DNA from: Phytoamicus setariae
Lineage (GTDB): Bacteria; Pseudomonadota; Alphaproteobacteria; Rhizobiales; Rhizobiaceae
Direction: 5' to 3'
Assembly: GCF_016722925.1 (NCBI RefSeq)
Contig: NZ_JAEQNC010000001.1
Location: forward strand, 434,001 to 498,000
DNA: 64,000 bases
Both the position numbers and the translations under genes were made by a program. The notes beneath the pieces were generated by a model. It did no database searches. It worked only from the letters and a program-made list of their open reading frames with translations, and was not told the origin of the DNA. This document shows positions 28,112 through 37,820 of the stretch, one piece after another (position 1 is the first letter of the stretch; every line of letters starts with the position of its first letter).

Positions 28112-28146
28112 GACTGTAAAGGGCCTGTTCAGGCAGGAATATCCCC

Positions 28147-28530
28147 ATGAATGAAGACAAGGCCCTTTATCCTCCTATGGACCCGATCAGGGCGGGACTG
28201 ACCTGCGCGTGCCCGCGCTGCGGGCAGGGACGTCTGTTCGACGGATTGTTGAAGGTGAGGCCAGCCTGCAGTAATTGCGGTCTCGATTATTCCTTCGCCG
28301 ATTCCGGTGATGGTCCTGCAGTCTTTGTTATCATGATCATTGGTTTCGTGGTCGTCGGGCTGGCGCTTTGGACCGAGGTGAACCTCAACCCGCCGCTCTG
28401 GCTGCATTTCATCGTCTGGATACCGCTTGCAGTCGGCCTTTCGCTGTGGCTGCTCAGGGTGATGAAGGCCTGGCTGATTGCCATGCAGTTCCGTAACAAT
28501 GCTCGACAAGGCGAAATCGACCGTGGTTGA
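28147..28530 (+). CDS. DUF983 zinc-ribbon membrane protein
   Basis: A 127-residue protein with a short cytoplasmic zinc ribbon (CPRCGQGRLF and, about 20 residues on, CSNCGLDYSF) followed by two membrane helices (about 60-80 and 85-105). Genes of this family usually sit in cox loci of alphaproteobacteria between coxC and surf1, as here, which suggests a part in oxidase assembly. The exact function is not known. Its end overlaps the surf1 start. Confidence 0.87.
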   Translation: MNEDKALYPPMDPIRAGLTCACPRCGQGRLFDGLLKVRPACSNCGLDYSFADSGDGPAVFVIMIIGFVVVGLALWTEVNLNPPLWLHFIVWIPLAVGLSLWLLRVMKAWLIAMQFRNNARQGEIDRG

Positions 28531-29257
28531 AACTGTCCGCCCATCGTCCGGGAAGCGAATTGCAACATTTGTCGCGCTTGCCGTCGCTTTTATCATTCTG
28601 TTGTCGCTCGGTACCTGGCAGATCGAGCGGATGCATTGGAAAGAAACGCTTCTTGCCGATATCGAGGCGCGCAGGACCGCGCCGCCAATGACGGTCGACC
28701 AGGCCATGACCAGGATTGCTGCCAGTGAGCCTGTCGACTACGCCGCTATCTCGGTATCGGGTCGTTTCGACCACGCACATGAGAGCTATTTTCTCGCGAC
28801 GCATGATGGAGAGCCCGGCTTCTACGTCTATACGCCGATGACCATGGCTGATGGCCGTGTCGTGCTGGTCAATCGCGGGTTCGTTCCGGAGGCGCTGAAG
28901 AATCCGTCCTCGCGGCCGCAGGGCCTGGCGGCGGGCGAGGCCGAGGTTACTGGCCTTGCACGAGCCAAGCTCGAAAAGAAGCCGTCTTTCGTCGTGCCGG
29001 AAAACGATCCAGGCAAGAACCTGTATTTCTGGAAGGACATGGACGCGATGGCCCTGTCGGCAGGCATCGATCAACAGAAGCTGCTTCCGTTCTTCATTGA
29101 TGCCAATGATGCGCCCAATCCTGGCGGCTTCCCGATCGGTGGCGTTACCCAGATCGATTTCCCCAACAGCCATCTCAGCTATGCGCTCACATGGTATGGG
29201 CTTGCCGCTGTGCTTGCGATCGTGGCCGGGCTAGCGTGGCGCAGAAGGGCGCGGTGA
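28499..29257 (+). CDS. surf1: SURF1-family cytochrome oxidase assembly protein
   Basis: Membrane protein that helps insert heme a into subunit I. About 252 residues with one membrane helix near each end (about 20-40 and 225-245). Conserved parts are SLGTWQIERMHWKE, the VSGRFDHAHESYF strand, RVVLVNRGFVP and HLSYALTWYGLAA. ATG 28499 overlaps DUF983 by 32 bases; GTG 28523, with AAGG upstream and an 8-base overlap, is an equally good start. Confidence 0.93.
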   Translation: MLDKAKSTVVETVRPSSGKRIATFVALAVAFIILLSLGTWQIERMHWKETLLADIEARRTAPPMTVDQAMTRIAASEPVDYAAISVSGRFDHAHESYFLATHDGEPGFYVYTPMTMADGRVVLVNRGFVPEALKNPSSRPQGLAAGEAEVTGLARAKLEKKPSFVVPENDPGKNLYFWKDMDAMALSAGIDQQKLLPFFIDANDAPNPGGFPIGGVTQIDFPNSHLSYALTWYGLAAVLAIVAGLAWRRRAR

Positions 29258-29435
29258 GGCCTATATTCTTCCCGCGCAGTCTGGAGTGTTCACTGTGTCG
29301 CGGCCGATCCCGCTCATTCAGGGCTTGCCCGCTATTGTCGCTCTGGGTATTACCGTGGCGTTCGCCAATCCCCATTTGATGGGAACGGATTGTTGCGCCA
29401 GCCGATACTCGGCGCCGACGACAACGCAATAAGGT

Positions 29436-30440
29436 ATGTTACAGCAGATGAAGCCTCCGCTTTCCATTCGCCTCTGCGCGCCGCGCGGCTTTTGTGCCGG
29501 TGTCGACCGTGCGATCCAGATCGTCGTTCTGGCGCTCAAGGCCTATGGCGCGCCGGTCTATGTCCGCCACGAGATCGTCCACAACCGCTTCGTTGTCGAA
29601 GGGCTTGAGGCAAAGGGTGCCGTGTTTGTTGAGGAGCTCGACGAGATCCCGGACGAGCATCGTGCGCAGCCGGTGGTGTTTTCCGCCCATGGCGTGCCGA
29701 AATCGGTTCCGGCCGATGCGATTGCCCGCAATCTGTTTTATCTCGATGCCACTTGCCCGCTGGTCTCCAAGGTCCACAAGCAGGCGCTGCGCCACCAGCG
29801 ACTCGGACGCCATGTGATCCTCATCGGTCATGATGGCCACCCCGAAGTCATCGGCACGATGGGCCAGATGGTCGAAGGCAGCATGTCTCTGGTCGAGACC
29901 GTGGAAGATGCGGAGCGCTATCAGCCCGCCGATCCCGACAAGCTCGGCTACGTCACGCAGACGACGCTGTCGGTCGACGACATGAAGGACGTGATCGCCA
30001 AACTCAAGGAGCGGTTTCCGAACCTGCACGATGCCGCGGCGGAATCGATCTGCTATGCCACGACCAATCGCCAGGAGGCGGTAAAGTTGGCGTCACCCGG
30101 TTGCGATCTTTTCCTGATCGTCGGTTCGCCGAATTCGTCCAATTCCAAGCGACTGGTCGAGGTTGCGCTGAAATCCGGCGCGCGCAATGCCGAACTGGTG
30201 CAGCGCGCCTCCGAAATCGATTGGGATGCCTATGGGCCGCTGACGACGGTTGGCCTGTCAGCGGGCGCTTCCGCGCCGGAAGTGGTGGTCAACGAGATCA
30301 TCGATGCCTTCCGCGAGCGCTACGAAGCGACGGTCGAACTGGCCGAGATGGCCGAGGAAAACGAACATTTCCCCGTCAACCGGGAACTGCGCAAGATCGA
30401 ACTGACGGCCGCCGACATGGCCTTCGTGAATGGAGAATAG
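29436..30440 (+). CDS. ispH: 4-hydroxy-3-methylbut-2-enyl diphosphate reductase
   Basis: Last enzyme of the MEP pathway; reduces HMBPP to IPP and DMAPP with a [4Fe-4S] cluster. The 334-residue protein shows the three cluster cysteines in [24 protein letters not shown] and [11 protein letters not shown], the HEIVHNR histidine and the [11 protein letters not shown] motif. Start 29436 or ATG 29448; the purine site AAGG lies very close to the first. It precedes thrB by 5 bases. The 178 bases between surf1 and ispH hold nothing I can identify. Confidence 0.96.
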   Translation: MLQQMKPPLSIRLCAPRGFCAGVDRAIQIVVLALKAYGAPVYVRHEIVHNRFVVEGLEAKGAVFVEELDEIPDEHRAQPVVFSAHGVPKSVPADAIARNLFYLDATCPLVSKVHKQALRHQRLGRHVILIGHDGHPEVIGTMGQMVEGSMSLVETVEDAERYQPADPDKLGYVTQTTLSVDDMKDVIAKLKERFPNLHDAAAESICYATTNRQEAVKLASPGCDLFLIVGSPNSSNSKRLVEVALKSGARNAELVQRASEIDWDAYGPLTTVGLSAGASAPEVVVNEIIDAFRERYEATVELAEMAEENEHFPVNRELRKIELTAADMAFVNGE

Positions 30441-30445
30441 GGTCA

Positions 30446-31423
30446 GTGGCCGTCTATACCGATATCAATGAAGACGATTTGACCGCCTTCCTGGCTGAAT
30501 ATGATGCAGGCCATCTGATGTCCTACAAGGGCATTGCCGAGGGCGTGGAGAACTCCAATTTCCTGCTCCACACGGACAAGGCGCCCCATATTCTCACCCT
30601 CTATGAAAAGCGCGTCGATCCCAACGACTTGCCGTTCTTTCTCGGCCTGATGCAGCACCTTGCCGACAATGGGCTTTCCTGCCCGCTGCCGGTGGCGCGC
30701 AAGGATGGCGAAATTCTCGGCCATCTCGCCGGCCGTCCTGCTGCGCTGATTTCCTTTCTCGAAGGCATGTGGCTGAGAAAGCCGGAAGCGCGGCATTGCC
30801 GCGATGTCGGTGTTGCGCTCGCACAGATGCATTTGGCGGGCGAGGGGTTTTCGATCACCCGCAAGAACGCTCTCTCCGTCGAGGGCTGGCGGCCGCTATG
30901 GGACAAGTCCGAGCCGCGTGCCGACGAAGTCGAAAAGGGGCTCAAGGACGAGATTCGCGCTGAGCTATCCTTCCTCGAACAAAATTGGCCATTGGGGCTG
31001 CCGTCCGGCGTCATTCATGCCGATCTGTTCCCGGACAACGTCTTCTTTCTCGATGACCGGCTTTCGGGGCTGATCGACTTCTATTTCGCCTGCAACGACT
31101 ATTTTGCCTACGATCTTTCTGTCTGCCTGAACGCCTGGTGCTTCGAGAAGGACTGGTGCTACAACATCACCAAGGGGATGGCGCTGATCGAGGGCTATCA
31201 GTCGGTGCGGCCGTTGTCGGCTGCCGAGATCGAAGCGCTTCCGGTGTTTTGCCGGGGCTCGGCGCTGCGTTTCTTCCTGACCCGTCTCTACGACTGGATC
31301 ATGACACCGCCCGGCGCCATGGTCACCAAGAAGGACCCGAAGGAATATCTCCGCAAGCTGCGCTTCCACCAGCATATCAAAAGTGCGGTCGAATACGGGC
31401 TCGAAGCGCCGGTGACCGCATGA
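30446..31423 (+). CDS. thrB: Homoserine kinase (ThrB, APH-fold type)
   Basis: Phosphorylates homoserine for threonine synthesis. The 325-residue protein is the aminoglycoside-phosphotransferase-fold form common in alphaproteobacteria, not the GHMP form. It has [17 protein letters not shown], the catalytic [11 protein letters not shown] and the metal-binding [14 protein letters not shown] start, giving MAVYTD as in relatives. The stop overlaps the rnhA start (ATGA). The partner thrC is at 42.7 kb. Confidence 0.95.
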   Translation: MAVYTDINEDDLTAFLAEYDAGHLMSYKGIAEGVENSNFLLHTDKAPHILTLYEKRVDPNDLPFFLGLMQHLADNGLSCPLPVARKDGEILGHLAGRPAALISFLEGMWLRKPEARHCRDVGVALAQMHLAGEGFSITRKNALSVEGWRPLWDKSEPRADEVEKGLKDEIRAELSFLEQNWPLGLPSGVIHADLFPDNVFFLDDRLSGLIDFYFACNDYFAYDLSVCLNAWCFEKDWCYNITKGMALIEGYQSVRPLSAAEIEALPVFCRGSALRFFLTRLYDWIMTPPGAMVTKKDPKEYLRKLRFHQHIKSAVEYGLEAPVTA

Positions 31424-31860
31424 AGCATGTCGATGTCTTTACCGATGGCGCCTGCTCCGGCAATCCCGGGCCGGGCGGCTGGGGGGCGATTCTTCGCTAC
31501 GGCGAAACCGAAAAGGAACTCTTCGGCGGCGAGGCCGATACCACCAACAACCGTATGGAACTAATGGCGGCGATCTCTGCGCTGACCGCACTGAAGACGC
31601 CCTGCGAGGTCGATCTTTATACCGACAGCAAATACGTCATGGATGGCATCAGCAAGTGGATCTTCGGCTGGAAGCGAAACGGCTGGAGGACGGCCGACAA
31701 GAAGCCGGTCAAGAACGGTGAACTCTGGCAGGCGCTGGATGCCGCCAACCAGCGTCATAAGGTGACATGGCACTGGGTGAAGGGCCACGCCGGCCATGAT
31801 GAGAACGAGCGCGCCGATGAACTGGCCCGCAAGGGCATGGAGCCGTACAAGAAGCGGTGA
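31420..31860 (+). CDS. rnhA: Ribonuclease HI
   Basis: Degrades the RNA strand of RNA-DNA hybrids. The 146-residue protein has all catalytic residues: the Asp in [17 protein letters not shown], the Glu in [10 protein letters not shown], the Asp in [12 protein letters not shown] and the final Asp in NERADELA, with the handle region [12 protein letters not shown]. Its ATG overlaps the thrB stop, and a terminator follows 45 bases after the stop. Confidence 0.96.
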   Translation: MKHVDVFTDGACSGNPGPGGWGAILRYGETEKELFGGEADTTNNRMELMAAISALTALKTPCEVDLYTDSKYVMDGISKWIFGWKRNGWRTADKKPVKNGELWQALDAANQRHKVTWHWVKGHAGHDENERADELARKGMEPYKKR

Positions 31861-31905
31861 GACATCGGCCTCAGCGTCGGGGCCTGGCATTCATCAATGC
31901 AAAAG

Positions 31906-31931
31906 GCGGGCGCCACGACGCCCGCTTTTTT
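31906..31931 (+). terminator. Rho-independent terminator after rnhA
   Basis: GCGGGCG, loop CCACGA, CGCCCGC, then six T. It ends the ispH-thrB-rnhA unit and faces the end of the MHYT-GGDEF-EAL gene 17 bases on. Confidence 0.92.
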
Positions 31932-31947
31932 CGTCGAAAGCCTCAAT

Positions 31948-34044
31948 TCAGGCTGCCGCTGTCTCTGCGCTATCATCCGCATCACGCAGCTTGTTGAGCA
32001 TGCCGGCCAACTTCTCCGGCGCTTCCAGGTTTTCCACTTCAATGGCCGAGACGATCATCGACAATGGCGCCGGCCTGCCAAGGAAATAACCTTGTGCCGA
32101 TTGGCATCCTTCTTCGGCGAGAATTGCCAGCTGATCGCTAGTTTCGATGCCTTCGGCCAGCACTGGAATTTCCAGGCTGCGGCCGAGAGAGAGCACGGCA
32201 CGGATGATGGAACGAGCCTGATCGCTGGTCTCGAGTTCGTTCATGAAGGTACGATCCAGCTTGATCTTGTCGAACGGAAAGGCACGCAGCGTATCGAGTG
32301 ACGAGTAGCCTGTTCCGAAGTCGTCGAGCGCAATGGTGACGCCAAGCTTGCGGATTGCCTGAAGCTGCACCAGCGTCCGTTCCTTGTCGTGGATGATGGC
32401 GGATTCCGTCAGCTCCAGCTCCAGGTTTTCGGCGCGCATGCCGGTTTCGGCAAGAATGTCCTCGACAAGGCCGGGAAGGTTCGGATGCAGGAACTGGATG
32501 GGCGAGAGGTTGACGGCGACCTTGATCCCCAGTGGGGCGCATTGCTTGCATGCCATGCGCAGCACCCATTCGCCAAGCTGCAGGATAATGCCGTTCTCCT
32601 CGGCCAGCGGGATGAACTCGGACGGCGGTATGGCGCCACGTAGCGGATGGTTCCAGCGCAGCAATGCCTCGTAGCCGGTGATCACGCTGTCCGATATCGT
32701 CGCCTGGACCTGATAGTGCACTTCCAGCTGATTGTGCTCGATGGCATAGCGCAAATCGGCGGCAAGTTCCCGCTTGTTGCGGACATTTTCGTCCATGACG
32801 TTGTCGAAGAAGCAGATCTTGTCGGCGATCTCCGTCTTGGCGCGGTAGAGCGCCAGATCCGTGTAGTTGATCAGGGCGGACTTTTCTGTCGCATCATCCG
32901 GAAACACGCAGACGCCAATGCTTGCGCCAACGGAGAGTTCCTCTTCGCCAATCGTGAAAGGTCGGATCAACTCGTTGCGCAACCGGACAAGCAGGTTGCG
33001 CATGTCCAACGGATCGCTCAGGGGCAGGATGACGGAGAATTCGTCACCGCCGACGCGCGCCACGAACAGGCTGCCGTTGTCGAAGTCACGCATGCGCTGG
33101 GCCAGAATCTGCAGTGTGGTGTCGCCGGCCGAGTGTCCCCGCAGGTCGTTGATTTCCTTGAAACGGTCGAGATCGATCGCGGCAAGGGCAAATTTCTGGC
33201 CCTGCTTGCTGGCAACCTCTATCGATTCGTCGAGATGATCGTTGAAGGATGCGCGGTTGGCGAGGCCGGTCAGTGCGTCGCTCAGCGCCATATGACGGAG
33301 CTGGCTCATCGAGCGGCTGCGGGTCTGGTTGTCGATGAGGTAACTGGCGAGTACCGAACCGACGATGATGAAGCAGACGAGCGCGATTGCCAGCGCCATG
33401 GCCTGCATTTCCCCGGGATTGGTAAATCCCGGGGAAATGGACAGAGGTGTGATCTGAAGTGCGGTCATGCCGGTAAAATGCAGACTAACGATTGCCAGTG
33501 TCAGAAAGCCGACGGAGGCCGCTTTGCCGCGAACGCTGCCATAGAGATTGGCCACATGGAACGCTATGGACGTAATGCTGATCGCAAGCATGATCGACGC
33601 GATCAGATAAGTGCTGTTCCAATCGATGCTGCCCTCGATTACGTAAGCACGCATTCCGGTATAGTGCATGATCGCGATGGCCAGGCCGACCATGCCGCCA
33701 CCGATTGCCGGCGACCAGCGCGTGCGGATGATACCCGCGACGATAAGCCCCGCCAATGAACCGACCATTGCCACGAGCAGAGAAATGACCGTCAGCACCG
33801 GATCAAACGCAACGGGCGTTCCAGGATGGTAGGCGAGCATCGCAACGAAATGTGTCGACCAGATCGAGGCGCCTGCTGCGACCGCAGCAAGGAACTGCCA
33901 GCCGAACGCTTCCCCGCCCGATGCAGCCTTGCCGCGCCGGAAGAGGCGGATGACTGACCAGCTTCCTGAAACGCAGATGAAAGCCGCGACGAGGACGAGC
34001 CACAGATTGTGCGCGTCCGTAATGCAATTAATGACTGAAATCAT
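31948..34044 (-). CDS. MHYT-GGDEF-EAL c-di-GMP signalling protein
   Basis: A 698-residue inner-membrane protein. The N-terminal 245 residues are an MHYT sensor with about seven helices; the repeated motif appears as STHFVAML, IMHYTGM and SLHFTGM, thought to bind a metal and sense a gas such as oxygen or NO. A GGDEF domain follows (about 265-425) with an intact RVGGDEFSVIL, then an EAL domain (about 440-690) with intact GYEALLRW and DDFGTGYSSL. Both synthesis and breakdown of c-di-GMP are possible by motif. It is convergent with rnhA; AT-rich sequence upstream (34060-34150) probably holds the promoter. Confidence 0.93.
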   Translation of the reverse strand: MISVINCITDAHNLWLVLVAAFICVSGSWSVIRLFRRGKAASGGEAFGWQFLAAVAAGASIWSTHFVAMLAYHPGTPVAFDPVLTVISLLVAMVGSLAGLIVAGIIRTRWSPAIGGGMVGLAIAIMHYTGMRAYVIEGSIDWNSTYLIASIMLAISITSIAFHVANLYGSVRGKAASVGFLTLAIVSLHFTGMTALQITPLSISPGFTNPGEMQAMALAIALVCFIIVGSVLASYLIDNQTRSRSMSQLRHMALSDALTGLANRASFNDHLDESIEVASKQGQKFALAAIDLDRFKEINDLRGHSAGDTTLQILAQRMRDFDNGSLFVARVGGDEFSVILPLSDPLDMRNLLVRLRNELIRPFTIGEEELSVGASIGVCVFPDDATEKSALINYTDLALYRAKTEIADKICFFDNVMDENVRNKRELAADLRYAIEHNQLEVHYQVQATISDSVITGYEALLRWNHPLRGAIPPSEFIPLAEENGIILQLGEWVLRMACKQCAPLGIKVAVNLSPIQFLHPNLPGLVEDILAETGMRAENLELELTESAIIHDKERTLVQLQAIRKLGVTIALDDFGTGYSSLDTLRAFPFDKIKLDRTFMNELETSDQARSIIRAVLSLGRSLEIPVLAEGIETSDQLAILAEEGCQSAQGYFLGRPAPLSMIVSAIEVENLEAPEKLAGMLNKLRDADDSAETAAA

Positions 34045-34202
34045 GGAGGGACTTGACTGGCCTGGTGGGTTACGCGGGCCAACTTCGGGAATTGGGATTG
34101 AAATACTATTAATTTAAGCATGAAGCATTTTGTATGATTAATATACAGTGACGGACTTAAACCTGCGACTGATGAAGTCCATCCTCATCACTCAAGGATG
34201 CG

Positions 34203-35501
34203 TTATTTGGAGACAGAAGCAGCCGTCCTGCTGCCGCGCCAGATGTGCAGCACGTCCTCGGCCGCCTGCCTGCCCGCAACAATGGCGCCTTCTATGTAGC
34301 CAGGGAAGGAAGGAGAGAGTTCCGATGCCGCAAAGCGGATCGAAGGCAGGCCCTGCAGGATCGTTGTTTCCGCATCCGTGGTCTCGACGTCGATGATGCT
34401 GTCGCTGTAGGCGCCGCCACTCCAGGCATCGTCCGTCCAATCACGGAAGCTGACATCCAGCGGCTTGCCGGCGTCTTCGCCGAGGGCGGAGACCAGCTTT
34501 TTCAGAATGAAGTTCCTGATGTCGGCGTCCTCCTTGCCATGCCAGTCGAGCGCAAGCGGACCGCCGATGAAAATCACCAGCGCACCATCATCCCGATTGC
34601 GGCTGACATCGCAGGCGTAGAGCCCCTCCGGCTCGCTCCAGATCACGGTCCCGCTCAGCTGCCTGTCTCGCCAGAAAGGTCTGGCATAACGCGCCAGCAC
34701 TTTGATCACCGCACCACTGCCCCAGGCGGCAAGGGCGCGCGACAACTGGTTGGGGAGCGGAGGCTGGAAATCGAGCCGCCTTGCCATAACAGGGGGCAGG
34801 GCGATGATGGCCTGCCTGGCGGTGAAATGGCCGCCGCCAACGTCGACCTCCACGCCGTCGCCGGAATAGCGAACCTTTGTCACCGGGGCGTTGAGCACCA
34901 CGCGATGGCCAAGTTTTGCCGCCAGATCTTCGGCAAGCGAGTGCATCGTCTCGGCCAGAAACAGCTCCAGCTCCGACTGGGTGTTGGTGATGCGCCGGTC
35001 GCTCGAAGCGAGATAGACGAAAGAGACGTCGTCCGGCGACCGACACCACAGTCCGTCGATCAACCTCAGGAAGCCATGCTTGGCTTCGTCGCTTGCATCC
35101 TGCCTGTTTGTCCACTCGGTCACCGTCAGCCTGGTAACGGATGGATCGTCGAGGTCCGTGTTGCGCGCCCGCTCACGCAGTGCATCCACTTCATCGTAGA
35201 TGGCGTGGCCCTGTTCCAGCGGCATGGGCGGCTGGAAGACGACGTCGCCATCCACATAAGCGCGCACAAGCGTCTTGCCATGTGCCTTTGCGAGCGCCAT
35301 CACCTCGGGCATGTCCTCGCAGAGGAATTGACCGCCGGTATCGACGCGCATTCCGTCAGGCAAGACGTGAGATTCCACCCGCCCTCCGACGCGCTCACGT
35401 GCTTCGAGCAGCACCACATCAAGGCCAGCCTCGGCAAGCGCTGTAGCGGCCGAGAGTCCGGTAAAACCGCCCCCGACAACGATGACATCATGTTGCGACA
35501 T
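34203..35501 (-). CDS. Flavin monoamine oxidase family protein
   Basis: A 432-residue FAD-dependent amine oxidase. The N-terminal dinucleotide motif is VIVVGGGFTGLSAATALAEAG, followed by LEARERVGGRVES, the second FAD contact region. The C-terminal FAD motif is FAASELSPSFPGYIEGAI. The substrate (a polyamine, amino acid or aromatic amine) cannot be told. GGGGGA lies seven bases before the ATG. A palindrome resembling a TetR/BetI-type operator is 43 bases upstream of the start, so expression may depend on a regulator outside the window. Confidence 0.87.
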   Translation of the reverse strand: MSQHDVIVVGGGFTGLSAATALAEAGLDVVLLEARERVGGRVESHVLPDGMRVDTGGQFLCEDMPEVMALAKAHGKTLVRAYVDGDVVFQPPMPLEQGHAIYDEVDALRERARNTDLDDPSVTRLTVTEWTNRQDASDEAKHGFLRLIDGLWCRSPDDVSFVYLASSDRRITNTQSELELFLAETMHSLAEDLAAKLGHRVVLNAPVTKVRYSGDGVEVDVGGGHFTARQAIIALPPVMARRLDFQPPLPNQLSRALAAWGSGAVIKVLARYARPFWRDRQLSGTVIWSEPEGLYACDVSRNRDDGALVIFIGGPLALDWHGKEDADIRNFILKKLVSALGEDAGKPLDVSFRDWTDDAWSGGAYSDSIIDVETTDAETTILQGLPSIRFAASELSPSFPGYIEGAIVAGRQAAEDVLHIWRGSRTAASVSK

Positions 35502-35543
35502 TCAAATTCCCCCTGCCGATCCAGCCTGATGGTATATATTGGC

Positions 35544-35553
35544 TGAACGTTCA
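35544..35553. promoter_or_regulatory. TetR/BetI-like operator upstream of the amine oxidase gene
   Basis: TGAACGTTCA is a perfect 10-base palindrome; on the minus strand it lies in TTGAATGAACGTTCAGCC. The core resembles BetI-type operators as I recall them. It overlaps a plausible promoter for the amine oxidase (TTGAAT, then TATATA). No tetR-family gene is in the window. Confidence 0.45.
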
Positions 35554-35652
35554 TTCAAAATAAAGGGGTTTTGATAGATTTTTCGCTGGCTTGAAGAACA
35601 ACAGCTCCACGCGTGTCGCACGCGGGGAGCTGCATCGAATTCATTTCAGGGA

Positions 35653-36138
35653 TTACAGTTGGCCCAGTAGCGTGGCCGCACCTGACGTTTCCGCCGTGCC
35701 AGGCTTGTCCTCGATATTCAGCTGGACGAGGGTCCCATCCTTGACCAGCATGGAATAGCGCTGGGAACGGATGCCAAGGCCACCGGCGGAAAGATCAGCC
35801 TCAAGCCCGATTGCACGGGTGAAATTGGCGCTTCCATCGGCAAGAAAGCGGATCTTGCCTTCGCCGCCCGATGCCTTCGCCCAAGCGCCCATGACGTGAT
35901 GATCGTTGACGGCGATGACGGCGATTTCATCCACGCCCTTGGCGCGGAACGCGTCACGGTTTTCAAGGAAGCCCGGCAGGTGATTGAGCGAGCAGGTGGG
36001 AGTAAAGGCGCCGGGCACGGCAAACAGAACGACAGTTCTTGCCTTCAGGAAGTCATCGAGGTTGATGTCATGGACACCGTCCGCGGTCTTTTCTTTCAGG
36101 GTGGCTGCGGGGATCTTGTCGCCAATTGCAATCGTCAC
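35653..36138 (-). CDS. Peroxiredoxin of the Prx5 type
   Basis: Thiol peroxidase of 161 residues, probably reduced by glutathione or glutaredoxin. The peroxidatic Cys49 is in VPGAFTPTCSLNHLPGF, and the family stretch AVNDHHVMGAWAKA and the end region RYSMLVKDGTLVQLN are intact. GTG 36138 is chosen because AGGAGA lies six bases upstream and the family begins here; the frame is open 36 codons further. Monocistronic, between the amine oxidase and the DsbD-N-like gene. Confidence 0.93.
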   Translation of the reverse strand: MTIAIGDKIPAATLKEKTADGVHDINLDDFLKARTVVLFAVPGAFTPTCSLNHLPGFLENRDAFRAKGVDEIAVIAVNDHHVMGAWAKASGGEGKIRFLADGSANFTRAIGLEADLSAGGLGIRSQRYSMLVKDGTLVQLNIEDKPGTAETSGAATLLGQL

Positions 36139-36267
36139 GCGGATTCTCCTATGCGTATGATTTTCGCCGACAGGAGTAGCCAATCGAGCCGCTTGCGTCC
36201 AACTGGATTCGCAATGCAGGGGCTTCGCCAGCAGAACTGATTGCAAATGGGATCAACCTGCTCTCGC

Positions 36268-37080
36268 TTAGTCGACCGAAAGCGTGGTTTCAATGGAACG
36301 CCCCGCGGCTTTCACCACCATCGTGACATTGGCCCCTTCGAGCGAGGTTGGCAATCTGGTGACGGGATAGCGAACGACGGTCTTTCCGTCGATGACCGAT
36401 TGCTTCTCTTGCACACCGAGTTGCAGCCCTCCGGAAGGAGAGATCGCGATTTCCAAAGGGGCACCTTCGGGCGCGACAATCGTTGCCTCAAAATAGGTCT
36501 TGTCAGCCGTCAGGCCGGCTTTCGGCACGTCAAAACCGGGTGACGGCCGGTCCGGCAGTTCTGCCTTGGCCATCTGTATCTTCATGAACTCGTCGGCCTG
36601 GGGTTGGCTCGCATCCGCCAGAGGCAGGTTGAAGGTGGCCTGGAACGGCAGGCAGATATCTTTGCAGAGCCCGATCAGGATCGTCGCATCCAGTTCGGCA
36701 GGGTCCGCTGGCACGGGCTTGACAAGTTCGAGGACCAGGGTGACCGGCTTGTGGTAGCCAAGGAATCGGCCGCCTTCGTCATTGCCGATCTCGGGTGCGG
36801 GATAGGAAACCTTGACGAGCTTGAGATTGCGACCGGCGGAGAGATCGATCTGAGGTGCCAGACCCGCATCGCCGGGATTTTGCCAGTAGGTTTTCCAACC
36901 CGGAGCGGGGTCGATTTCGAGGATCGCGGTGATCTTGCCGTCGGCGCCATCCGACAGAGCCGATAGCCGGGCCTTGCCGCCTTCGGAATGAACCCAGTCG
37001 CTGACAGCCGCATGGGTGGGCACGATGGTGCTGGCGAGCATACAGAGCGTCGTTATGAGAAGAGTGCAGCGCGTTTTCAT
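36268..37080 (-). CDS. Exported protein with a DsbD N-terminal-like domain
   Basis: A 270-residue periplasmic protein: signal peptide to about THA-AV, then a DsbD-alpha-like immunoglobulin fold with PGWKTYWQNPGDAG and the cysteine pair GLCKDICLPF, which in DsbD passes electrons to periplasmic partners. The membrane and thioredoxin parts of DsbD are missing, so it would need another electron source. GAAGG precedes ATG 37080; the frame is open 31 codons further. It is divergent from yqgE. Confidence 0.82.
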   Translation of the reverse strand: MKTRCTLLITTLCMLASTIVPTHAAVSDWVHSEGGKARLSALSDGADGKITAILEIDPAPGWKTYWQNPGDAGLAPQIDLSAGRNLKLVKVSYPAPEIGNDEGGRFLGYHKPVTLVLELVKPVPADPAELDATILIGLCKDICLPFQATFNLPLADASQPQADEFMKIQMAKAELPDRPSPGFDVPKAGLTADKTYFEATIVAPEGAPLEIAISPSGGLQLGVQEKQSVIDGKTVVRYPVTRLPTSLEGANVTMVVKAAGRSIETTLSVD

Positions 37081-37200
37081 TCCCGCCTTCGTTTGTCGAC
37101 AACGATGGAGCCTATTTGATACAATAAGCTTTCTACGAGAAAAGCGGCCGAATTGCATCTTCATCCTTTTCATTTCTCCGTGACTTGATAGGCTACCTTC

Positions 37201-37809
37201 ATGGTCGATTTAAAGTCTTTGAAGAGCAAGGGCGAGCGTGGATTTCTTGACGGTCAGTTCCTGATCGCCATGCCGGGAATGGCTGACAGCAATTTTTACC
37301 GTTCCGTTGTCTATATTTGCGCCCATTCTGCCGATGGTGCCATGGGCTTCGTGATCAACCAGCCGCAGCAGCTGACCTTCGTGGATATCCTGTTGCATCT
37401 CAAGGTGATCGCCGACGAAGATGCCATTCTCCTTCCGGACGAGACGCGGGAATTCCCGATCCGCAAAGGCGGCCCCGTGGAGACGGGGCGTGGTTTTGTG
37501 CTCCACACCGACGACTATCTCACCCAATCCTCTATTCCGGTCAGCGAGGAAATGTGCCTGACCGCGACAGTCGATATCATCCGCGCCATGTCGCGCGGCA
37601 AAGGGCCGAGCAAAGCTGCGTTGATGCTGGGTTATGCCGGCTGGGGCGCCGGCCAGATCGAGGATGAGATCGCCAATAACGGCTGGCTGACATGCCCGGC
37701 GGACGAAGCGCTGATCTTCGACCGGGGGCTTGCGGACAAGTACAACCGTGCACTGGCCCTGATGGGTATCAACCCCGCCATGCTGTCGATGCAAGCGGGG
37801 CATGGCTGA
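37201..37809 (+). CDS. YqgE/AlgH family protein (DUF179)
   Basis: A 202-residue cytoplasmic protein of a widespread family without a firm function. The family pattern is complete: [31 protein letters not shown], the [16 protein letters not shown] strand and [18 protein letters not shown]. It is divergent from the DsbD-N-like gene (120 bases between them) and convergent with the GGDEF/EAL gene 12 bases further on. Confidence 0.92.
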   Translation: MVDLKSLKSKGERGFLDGQFLIAMPGMADSNFYRSVVYICAHSADGAMGFVINQPQQLTFVDILLHLKVIADEDAILLPDETREFPIRKGGPVETGRGFVLHTDDYLTQSSIPVSEEMCLTATVDIIRAMSRGKGPSKAALMLGYAGWGAGQIEDEIANNGWLTCPADEALIFDRGLADKYNRALALMGINPAMLSMQAGHG

Positions 37810-37820
37810 CAACAGCCCCT

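Noticed and set aside
29258-29435. A small gene between surf1 and ispH
   Set aside because: Frames exist on both strands, but none has a start with a ribosome-binding site or a recognisable sequence.
34245-35546. 433-codon open frame on the plus strand opposite the amine oxidase
   Set aside because: Composition is typical of an antisense shadow; the amine oxidase motifs are intact on the minus strand.
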